A DNA stretch of 64,000 bases, from assembly GCA_036013055.1 (NCBI GenBank), contig DASCQM010000016.1, positions 124,001 through 188,000 of the forward strand. Reading direction: 5' to 3'. Each line of letters starts with the position of its first letter. The stretch's first letter is position 1. The notes under the pieces were generated by a model. The model had not been told where the DNA came from, did no database searches, and saw only the letters and a list, made by a program, of their open reading frames with translations. This stretch comes from SHYR01 sp036013055 (GTDB lineage: Bacteria; Chloroflexota; Dehalococcoidia; UBA2979). The position numbers and the translations under genes are program-made. Below, piece after piece: positions 58,253 to 64,000 of the stretch.

Positions 58253-58410
58253 CTCAACCTCCTCAGCAGGGCAGGACAGTAGCACCGATACCCCAGGCCC
58301 GTATGTGGATTCGGCCACAGAGCGAGGGTCGCGCGGGCATCTGATGGTGCGCGAGACGCCACCTCGCGGCGTGGTAGGCTCCCCCATCGGACTATTCGGA
58401 GGGGAACGAA

Positions 58411-59163
58411 ATGTACGAAGGAATGATCGCCGAGACCGTGATGTATCGCGGTGACGGCGGCGAAGACATCGAGGCTTACGTGGCTCGGCCACTGGGGCCG
58501 GGACCATTCCCGTCGGTCGTGGTGCTGCACCACATGCCCGGCTGGGACGAGGGCACGAAGGAGATCACGCGCAAGTTTGCGCACCACGGCTACAACGCGA
58601 TCGACCCGAACCTGTACTACCGCGAGGGACCCGGCGGCGAACCGGACGAGGTCGCGGCCGTCGCCCGCTCGCAGGGTGGCGTCCCGGTCGACCGGCTGGT
58701 CGGTGATGCCGAGGGCGCCGCAGCGTACCTGCGTAACCTGCCGACGAGCACCGACCGGGTCGGCATCATCGGCTTCTGCTCGGGTGGCCGTCAGGTCGTG
58801 ATCGCCGCCTCGCGCTCGATCGCGTTCGATGCCGCCGTCGACTGCTGGGGAGGGCGCGTGATCGCCGATGCCGACCAGCTCACGGAGCGTCAGCCAGTCG
58901 CCCCGATCGACATGATCGACGACCTCGCTGCGCCGCTGCTAGGCATCTTCGGCAACGACGACCGCAGCCCGTCGCCTGAACTCGTCGATCAGCACGAGGA
59001 GGCGCTGAAGCAGGCCGGCAAGACGTACGAGTTCCATCGCTACGACGGCGCCGGGCACGGCTTCTTCGCGACGGATCGCCCCGGCTACCGTCCGGTGCAG
59101 GCGACCGAGGCCTGGGGCGAGGTCTGGCAATGGTACGAGCGATATCTGAGGACGGAAGGGTAG
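58411..59163 (+). CDS. Dienelactone hydrolase family protein
   Basis: Alpha/beta hydrolase, 250 aa. Nucleophile Cys123 in GFCSGGR, Asp in GNDDRSPS, His in GAGHGFF. The Cys nucleophile and VVVLHHMPGWDEGTKEI segment are typical of dienelactone hydrolases; the natural substrate may be another lactone or ester. GGAGGGG ribosome site; a TAGGCT box at 58375-58380 could be its -10 element. The DUF6295 gene follows after 3 nt. Confidence 0.9.
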   Translation: MYEGMIAETVMYRGDGGEDIEAYVARPLGPGPFPSVVVLHHMPGWDEGTKEITRKFAHHGYNAIDPNLYYREGPGGEPDEVAAVARSQGGVPVDRLVGDAEGAAAYLRNLPTSTDRVGIIGFCSGGRQVVIAASRSIAFDAAVDCWGGRVIADADQLTERQPVAPIDMIDDLAAPLLGIFGNDDRSPSPELVDQHEEALKQAGKTYEFHRYDGAGHGFFATDRPGYRPVQATEAWGEVWQWYERYLRTEG

Positions 59164-59166
59164 GGC

Positions 59167-59445
59167 ATGATGTGCAACTGGATTATTGAGAAGACGGAGC
59201 TCTCCGGCAGCGGCAAGAGCCGCGAGGGCTGGTTCAAGCTGGGCCAGGCGAACGTCTACTACGACCACCCGTTCCACGCGCCGATGGATCACGCGCTGAT
59301 CATCGACTTCGTCGAGGACCCCGACCGCGTCAGCAATCGCGTCGCCGTCGAACTCAGCGCGGAGTCAGCGCTCGGACTGATCGAGAGCATCAAGGCGGCG
59401 CTCGCCAGCGGCGACGAGGCGCATATCGAGGTCGCGACGGCCTAG
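59167..59445 (+). CDS. DUF6295 family protein
   Basis: 92 aa, MMCNWIIEKTELSGSGKSREG, then WFKLGQANVYYDHPFHAPMDHALIIDFV, a highly conserved small protein of unknown function that I recall as DUF6295. Two His residues and a Cys near the start could be metal ligands. No signal peptide. Cotranscribed with the dienelactone hydrolase gene. Confidence 0.8.
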   Translation: MMCNWIIEKTELSGSGKSREGWFKLGQANVYYDHPFHAPMDHALIIDFVEDPDRVSNRVAVELSAESALGLIESIKAALASGDEAHIEVATA

Positions 59446-59474
59446 CGCCCGCCTGACGTCGGGTCGACTCGCGT

Positions 59475-60962
59475 ATGGCGCGCTACATCCTCGCGCTCGA
59501 CCAGGGCACGACGTCGTCGCGAGCGATCCTCTTCGACGAGCGCGCGCAGGTTGTCGAGAGCGAGCAGCAGCAATTCCGCCAGTCCTTCCCGCAGCCGGGC
59601 TGGGTTGAGCACGACCCCGACGAGATCTGGGCGACCCAGCTTGCGACCGCGCAGGCGGTGCTACGAGCAGCCGACGTCACAGCCGTCGACGTCGCCGCGA
59701 TCGGGATCGCGAATCAGCGAGAGTCTACTGTCGTCTGGGATCGCGCTAGCGGCGAACCGATCTACCCCGCAATCGTCTGGCAGTCGCGCCAGAGCGCCGA
59801 GATCTGCGACGAACTGCGCGATCGCGGATTCGAGGACGAGGTGCGTACACGCACCGGCCTCACGATCGACGCCTACTTCTCCGCGACGAAGGTGCGCTTC
59901 ATCCTCGATGCCGTCGACGGTGCGCAGCAGCGGGCGGAGCGCGGTGAGCTGGCGTTCGGTACGATCGATTCATGGCTGATCCACCGGCTGACCGGCGGTC
60001 GCGTGCATGCTACCGACTACTCAAACGCCTCTCGCACGATGCTCTTCAACATCCACAAGCTGCAGTGGGACGACGCGCTGCTTGCCGCCCTCGATATCCC
60101 ACGCGCGATGCTGCCGCAGCTTCGCGACTCCGGCGGGGCAATCGACGTGACGGACGCCGCCCACTTCGGTGGCGAGATCGCGATCGCGGGCGTCGCGGGC
60201 GACCAGCAGGCGGCGCTCTTCGGACAGGCGTGCTTTGAGCCGGGCGCGGCGAAGAACACCTACGGCACGGGCTGCTTCGTGCTGATGAACACCGGAAGGG
60301 AGGCGAAGGATTCAGCGCACGGCCTGCTCACGAGCGCCGCGTGGGGCATCGACGGCAACGTCGATTACCTGCTCGAGGGCAGCGTCTTCTCCGCCGGATC
60401 AGCGATCCAGTGGCTCCGCGACGGTCTGCACCTGATCGAGAGTGCCGCGGAAAGCGAGGTGCTCGCGACCTCCGTCGAGGACACGGGTGGCGTCGTCTTC
60501 GTGCCGGCCTTCACCGGCCTCGGTGCGCCGTACTGGGACGCCGACGCGCGGGGCACGCTCACGGGCATCACGCGCGGGACGGAGCCGGCGCGCATCGTGC
60601 GTGCCGCGTTGGAGGCGATCGCCTACCAGACCCGCGACGTCGTCGACTGCCTCGCCCGCGACAGCGGCCACAACCTGAGCGCGCTGCGCGTCGATGGTGG
60701 TGCGAGCGAGAACGATTTCCTGACGCAATTCCAGGCGGATATCCTCGGCATCCCCGTCGAACGACCGCGCGAGCTGGAGGCAACCGCACGTGGCGCGGCG
60801 GGCCTGGCAGGCGTCGCGACCGGCGTCTGGGCAAGCCGCGATCAGTTCGCCGAAGCGATCGCGAGCGAGGTCACGGTCTTTGAACCTCGCATGGACGTGG
60901 AGCGGCGCGAGGAGCTGTACGCCGGGTGGCGTCGCGCCGTGGACCGAGCGCTCGGCAGCTAG
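59475..60962 (+). CDS. glpK: Glycerol kinase
   Basis: 495 aa FGGY kinase that converts glycerol to sn-glycerol 3-phosphate. Motifs: LDQGTTSSRAILFDE, the glycerol-site residues in ANQRESTVVWD, SNASRTMLFNI, KNTYGTGCFVLMN, and C-terminal RVDGGASENDFLTQFQADILG. Full length. ATG 29 nt after the DUF6295 stop without a strong ribosome site. No glycerol facilitator or glycerol-3-phosphate dehydrogenase is nearby. Confidence 0.95.
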   Translation: MARYILALDQGTTSSRAILFDERAQVVESEQQQFRQSFPQPGWVEHDPDEIWATQLATAQAVLRAADVTAVDVAAIGIANQRESTVVWDRASGEPIYPAIVWQSRQSAEICDELRDRGFEDEVRTRTGLTIDAYFSATKVRFILDAVDGAQQRAERGELAFGTIDSWLIHRLTGGRVHATDYSNASRTMLFNIHKLQWDDALLAALDIPRAMLPQLRDSGGAIDVTDAAHFGGEIAIAGVAGDQQAALFGQACFEPGAAKNTYGTGCFVLMNTGREAKDSAHGLLTSAAWGIDGNVDYLLEGSVFSAGSAIQWLRDGLHLIESAAESEVLATSVEDTGGVVFVPAFTGLGAPYWDADARGTLTGITRGTEPARIVRAALEAIAYQTRDVVDCLARDSGHNLSALRVDGGASENDFLTQFQADILGIPVERPRELEATARGAAGLAGVATGVWASRDQFAEAIASEVTVFEPRMDVERREELYAGWRRAVDRALGS

Positions 60963-60975
60963 CTACTCGTCGCAA

Positions 60976-61740
60976 CTACTCATCGTGAAATTCGGGGACG
61001 CGCTTCTCGACGAAGGCGCGCGTGCCTTCACGCGAGTCCCTCGAGGCGTTCGCGACGCGGCTGAACTCACGGTAGAGGCGCAGGCCATCGCGCGTCGGCA
61101 GGTCGCGCCCTCGGTACGCCAGCTCTTTGATCAGCCGAACTGCGATCGGGCCGTTCGACGCGATCTGTTCCGCAATCGCCTCCGCGCGCGGCAGTAGCTC
61201 GTCGGGCGCGACGACCTCGCTGACCAGCCCGATGCGGAGCGCCGTCTCGGCGTCGATGAATTCGCCGGTGAGCAGGAGTTGCATCGTGTGGGACATGCCG
61301 ACCATGTCTGGCAACCGCACCGCGCCGTAGCCGTGGAGGATGCCCCACTTCACCTCGGGCGTGCCGAACTGCGCGTCCGTCGACGCGATGCGAATGTCGC
61401 AGAACGTCGCGAGTTCGAGCCCGCCGGCCAGCGCGTAGCCGTTGATCGCCGCGATTAGCGGCTTGCTGCATTCGAGGCCGCTGTCGAAGCGCTCCGGGCG
61501 GTAGGGCTGCCAGCCGGTGGCTGCTGACGCGTCGGCCAGCTCGCCGAGGTCGTGGCCGGAGGTGAACGCGCGTCCGCTGCCGGTGACGATCACACATCGC
61601 ACGTTCGCATCGCGCTCGGCGTTACGAACCGCGTCGCCGATCGCGGCGTACATCTCGTTGTTCATCGCGTTCATCTTCTCGGGCCGGTTGATCGTGAGCC
61701 GCCCGATGTGGCCGCTGACTTCGTACTGAATCTCGTCCAT
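60976..61740 (-). CDS. Enoyl-CoA hydratase/isomerase family protein
   Basis: 254 aa crotonase fold. TINRPEKMNAMN, CoA-binding GRAFTSGHDLGELAD, oxyanion-hole INGYALAGGLELATFCDIRIA, and the second active-site region FGTPEVKWGIL; at the usual second catalytic Glu position the motif reads GAVRLPDMVG with no Glu, so classical hydration is uncertain and isomerase or other crotonase chemistry is possible. ATG at 61740 with GGAGG just upstream. Convergent with glpK. Confidence 0.9.
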   Translation of the reverse strand: MDEIQYEVSGHIGRLTINRPEKMNAMNNEMYAAIGDAVRNAERDANVRCVIVTGSGRAFTSGHDLGELADASAATGWQPYRPERFDSGLECSKPLIAAINGYALAGGLELATFCDIRIASTDAQFGTPEVKWGILHGYGAVRLPDMVGMSHTMQLLLTGEFIDAETALRIGLVSEVVAPDELLPRAEAIAEQIASNGPIAVRLIKELAYRGRDLPTRDGLRLYREFSRVANASRDSREGTRAFVEKRVPEFHDE

Positions 61741-61769
61741 TTCCGCCTCCAGGCGTCGGTCGTTCCGCG

Positions 61770-61964
61770 CTACCAGAACCCGATCTTGTAGCGCGCGCCG
61801 CCGTGTTCGTAGCCACTGTTGCCGCCCCGCTGCACGCGCTTCTGGTGCTTCGCGCAGAGCGGAATTGTCAGTCGCTCGCGGTCGTCGGGGTCGCTCACCC
61901 ACTTCGAGACGGCGAACTCATCGCGAGGGCGGGCGGGGCAGAACTCACATCGTGGCGCCGGCAT
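61770..61964 (-). CDS. Small Cys/His protein, putative zinc-binding
   Basis: 64 aa: MPAPRCEFCPARPRDEF with CxxC near the start and PLCAKHQKRVQRGG with CxxH, a possible four-ligand zinc site. The C-terminus is basic and aromatic (ARYKIGFW). Upstream of the enoyl-CoA hydratase gene on the same strand, 29 nt apart. Unknown function. Confidence 0.6.
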   Translation of the reverse strand: MPAPRCEFCPARPRDEFAVSKWVSDPDDRERLTIPLCAKHQKRVQRGGNSGYEHGGARYKIGFW

Positions 61965-61969
61965 CGCAG

Positions 61970-62184
61970 CTACTCCGCCTGGATCGTGTCGTCGAGGGTT
62001 GGCGCGTCAGCGACGATGGTAGCGGCGCCGGGGCCAACGTCCGAGGTTGCGACGCCCTGCAACTCCAGCTTCTTCGCGATCACCTGATCGAGGTAGAGGC
62101 CGTTGTTGTGCTCCTCGAAGACCTTAGAGGCGGCGTCGAGATGCTCGCGCGCCTCGTCGGTGTTGCCACGCTTGATCGCGCCGT
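61970..62184 (-). pseudogene. C-terminal remnant of a TPR-like gene, 5' part missing
   Basis: Minus-strand frame reads GAIKRGNTDEAREHLDAA, then KVFEEHNNGLYLDQVIAKKLEL, and ends at TAG (61970-61972). It looks like the last helical repeat of a TPR protein, perhaps the tail of a nucleotide-cyclase/TPR fusion, but this is tentative. There is no start codon; the frame ends abruptly at about 62184 where response-regulator sequence begins in another frame. Confidence 0.6.
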
Positions 62185-62621
62185 GTCACCGTCTGCGCCG
62201 ATGCGTCGAGCGTCAGTTCGCCGCAGGTGAGAACCGGTTCGGCGCCGTCGCTGCTCTTGCCGCGCTCCATCGCCCGCTGCATCTTCGCCGTCACGAGGTC
62301 GATGCTGATCGGCTTGGTGATGTAGTCGTCGGCCCCGGCCTCGATGCCCGCGATCATTTGATCACTCTCGGAGAGCGCTGAGATGATCAGGATCGGCACG
62401 CCGCTCACCGCTCGAATTCGACGGCAGAGCTCGATCCCGTCCATTCGCGGCATCATGATGTCGGCCAGTACGAGGTCGTACGCTTCCGGGTCATTGCTAA
62501 AGAGAGTCCACGCTTCATCACCATCGTCGGCGATCGCGTGCTCCCACCCGGCACGATCGATCAGCGATCGCACCAGACGCTGGGCGTACTGGTCATCTTC
62601 GGCGACAAGAACTCGGCTCAC
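62124..62621 (-). CDS. Response regulator receiver domain, OmpR type, broken in its DNA-binding domain
   Basis: Receiver domain complete: acidic VLVAEDDQ, phosphoacceptor Asp in LVLADIMMP, conserved Ser in ISALS, Lys in DYITKP. The OmpR-type winged helix begins (VLTCGELTLDASAQTVTR) but after TVTR the frame runs into unrelated Arg-rich sequence to a stop at 62124. Intact family members continue for about 80 more residues. GTG start. A tandem 11-bp repeat upstream (62711-62732) could be its own binding site. As given, it could be phosphorylated but not bind DNA normally. Confidence 0.8.
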   Translation of the reverse strand: MSRVLVAEDDQYAQRLVRSLIDRAGWEHAIADDGDEAWTLFSNDPEAYDLVLADIMMPRMDGIELCRRIRAVSGVPILIISALSESDQMIAGIEAGADDYITKPISIDLVTAKMQRAMERGKSSDGAEPVLTCGELTLDASAQTVTRRDQAWQHRRGARASRRRL

Positions 62622-63026
62622 GTTCGCTCCGTTGTCGTCAGGGAGAGTCTTACCGACTCGTTCTCTGACGGAATTGGGTCACTCAATCCCGCTGATCTAG
62701 GTATAACTGAAATGTCACGCGAATGTCACACGATGAGCCTGACAGATTTACCAGTTGCCGTCACCGCGATCAGCCGCGATTGCCTACAGCGACCGAATCC
62801 GCGATCTACGCGCTCGAAACCCCGCAGGCGGTCAGACGATCGTCAGCGCCGTCACGCCGCGGTCGGGCTGGAGGTGGCGACAGCGGTGACCGTGGAGCGG
62901 TGAGACGTCAGCTAGCTTGCGGGAGGCCGTCAGAAGGTGGCGGCGAGGAGGCTCAGGCTCATCTGGTGTACGATGCCGATGCGAGACAACCGACGCTTCG
63001 ACACGCGCACACCGGATGGAGTCCCC
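62622..63026. other. Intergenic region between divergent genes
   Basis: About 400 bases without a convincing gene. It holds the tandem 11-bp repeat at 62711-62732, a TATAAC/TTATAC-like box beside it (62702-62708), and a TACGAT box at 62969-62974 that could be the -10 of the zinc-ribbon gene at 63027. I see nothing else in it. Confidence 0.5.
62711..62732. promoter_or_regulatory. Tandem 11-bp repeat, PhoB/OmpR-type operator candidate
   Basis: AATGTCACGCG and AATGTCACACG lie head to tail with an 11-bp period, differing at one base. PhoB-family regulators bind such 11-bp direct repeats. The repeat lies about 90 nt upstream of the response regulator start, next to a possible -10 box, so autoregulation is plausible. 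Confidence 0.5.
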
Positions 63027-63212
63027 ATGGCGACCGAGCAGAAGACGAAGAAGACATCCGGCGAATGCGTCCACCACTGGCAGATTTCCAGCCCGAAGGG
63101 CTCGATGAGCGTAGGTACGTGCCGCCTCTGTGGTGCCGAGCGCGAGTTCCAGAACGCCGAGCCATCCTACATGGGCACGAACCGATCGAAGACCAAAGGG
63201 AAGTCCAAGTAG
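63027..63212 (+). CDS. Small zinc-ribbon protein
   Basis: 61 aa. CVHHWQISSPKG, then GTCRLCGAEREFQNAEP: a Cys/His pair and a CxxC form a likely zinc ribbon, followed by a basic Lys/Ser tail. Very similar short proteins are common in Chloroflexota and Actinomycetota and have no assigned role. I chose the ATG at 63027 with GGAG upstream, since the conserved part starts there. Confidence 0.75.
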   Translation: MATEQKTKKTSGECVHHWQISSPKGSMSVGTCRLCGAEREFQNAEPSYMGTNRSKTKGKSK

Positions 63213-63224
63213 ACGGACCAGCCA

Positions 63225-63509
63225 TTGACCACTGATCAAGCACTGGCGATCTGCCCGTTCTGCCATGAGGTGGTCGGCGCGCCGACGTCGTTTTCCCACC
63301 TCTGGCACATCGGCCGCGATATCACCACGACGCCGTCGTGCTGCCTCGTTGGCGAGCACCAGCGGCAGGTCGCGCACCAGGAGCACGTGCCTGAGCAGCC
63401 GTTCGTGCCATCCAGCGGTCCGATCAACGTCGCCCCGCGCAGCGACGCTCAGCAGCGCCCGGGTCAGACCTCGCCGCTGATCATCGTCGACGAATCCCAG
63501 ATTCGCTAA
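63225..63509 (+). CDS. Hypothetical protein with CxxC motif
   Basis: 94 aa from a TTG, 12 nt after the zinc-ribbon gene. AICPFCHEVVG near the start followed by SHLWHIGRDI gives a possible Cys2His2 site; the rest is Pro/Gln-rich and unstructured-looking. No clear ribosome site. Real expression is uncertain. Confidence 0.45.
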   Translation: MTTDQALAICPFCHEVVGAPTSFSHLWHIGRDITTTPSCCLVGEHQRQVAHQEHVPEQPFVPSSGPINVAPRSDAQQRPGQTSPLIIVDESQIR

Positions 63510-63546
63510 CCAGCCCATCGACCGTGCCGGCTAGTTCGCTGCGGCG

Positions 63547-64000
63547 CTACCGATCAGTGCTTTCGATCAGCGCTACTGCCAGCGACACGATGTCCTGCTC
63601 GGTGAGCCACGGGCGCAGCGCCGCATGTAACTCGTACGTCACGTCGTCACTGCGCCAGCGCAGGTAGGCGATGTCATCGCCAGTCCCGGCAGGTCCCGCG
63701 AAGCCGCTCACGGTAACGCCATCCGCCGACGCCTCGACGCGGTGTGTCTGCGGTGGGATGCGCGTGAACGCCAGCACCGCAGCCGTCTGACTGAAGACAT
63801 AGCCGCGTTCACCGTTGCGATCGACGACGACGTTCAGGCGCTGAACCTGTCCGCCCGGCTCGGGCAACGCATCAGCGAAGACTTGCGTCACGCGTAACCG
63901 GCCGTCGCACGACGCCGGCCATGCCAGCGGCGATAGCCCGCCCTGTTCGATCGACGCGAGCGACGCAGCGGCGGCCGGGGCCAACTCGATCGGGTCGCAT
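63547..64000 (-). CDS. C-terminal part of a protein of unknown function (5' end outside window)
   Basis: The frame is open to the window edge (upstream residues CDPIEL) and ends at 63547, giving about 150 residues. It contains VVVDRNGERGYVFSQTAAV and ends in DDVTYELHAALRPWLTEQDIVSLAVALIEST, which resembles the C-terminal pattern of DUF4367-type extracytoplasmic domains (substrate-like strands, then a helix). No membrane segment in the visible part. Confidence 0.6.
   Translation of the reverse strand, partial: CDPIELAPAAAASLASIEQGGLSPLAWPASCDGRLRVTQVFADALPEPGGQVQRLNVVVDRNGERGYVFSQTAAVLAFTRIPPQTHRVEASADGVTVSGFAGPAGTGDDIAYLRWRSDDVTYELHAALRPWLTEQDIVSLAVALIESTDR

Overview
The window is a GC-rich bacterial chromosome segment, packed with genes on both strands. 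Its content fits Chloroflexota best. The pointers are an adjacent pair of a DUF2298 (Chlor_Arch_YYY) membrane protein and an Agl23-like membrane glycosyltransferase, a long SRP RNA with an Alu-like 5' half, a T-box leader ahead of thrS, and several tiny zinc-ribbon proteins. I cannot fix the class. No phage, insertion sequence, integrase or CRISPR array is visible.

Layout. 1-1078: an exported matrixin-like protease, cut by the window edge. 1227-5473: pheS-pheT and an endonuclease/exonuclease/phosphatase-family gene. 5483-11123 (minus): infC-rpmI-rplT, a biotin carboxylase/biotin carrier pair, and thrS with a T-box leader. 11231-11673: tRNA-Val(GAC), tRNA-Lys(CTT) and tRNA-Leu(TAG). 11739-23735: two oligopeptide-type ABC ATPases, lepA, a FabV-type enoyl reductase, SRP RNA, rsmA-ispE, a PHP phosphoesterase, a DinG-type helicase and an acetyltransferase. 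23736-25715 (minus): a CCA/poly(A)-polymerase-like gene with two small partners. 25825-31352: rnc-smc-ftsY. 31361-38003: a surface-glycan cluster (DUF2298, Agl23-like, flippase-like, FAD oxidoreductase). 38101-40553: a nuoE/nuoF-like diaphorase pair. 40676-45139: mutS-mutL. 45190-61740: accessory acyl-CoA and carboxylate metabolism. This includes an ADP-forming acyl-CoA synthetase alpha-like protein, an Ltp2-like thiolase-fold protein with a DUF35 partner, a molybdenum hydroxylase operon carrying a MoaD-like protein and a HAD protein, a 2-hydroxyacid dehydrogenase, FluC, dienelactone hydrolase, glycerol kinase and enoyl-CoA hydratase. 61770-64000: small zinc proteins, a broken response-regulator locus and a partial gene at the edge.

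Points that stand out. Several genes have no ATG/GTG/TTG start compatible with their family N-terminus; the best fits are CTG (infC, the EEP gene, mutS) or ATT with a strong Shine-Dalgarno (the CoA-binding protein). pheS and lepA share a -10 box exactly 6 nt before ATG, which suggests leaderless mRNAs. thrS has a one-base frameshift. The Ltp2-like gene has an in-frame TGA before a conserved C-terminus. The response regulator is joined out of frame to a TPR-like gene tail. Conserved residues are replaced in the protease, the CCA-like enzyme and the diaphorase iron-sulfur domains. Some of these may be sequencing or assembly errors, so they should be checked against reads before biological meaning is assigned.
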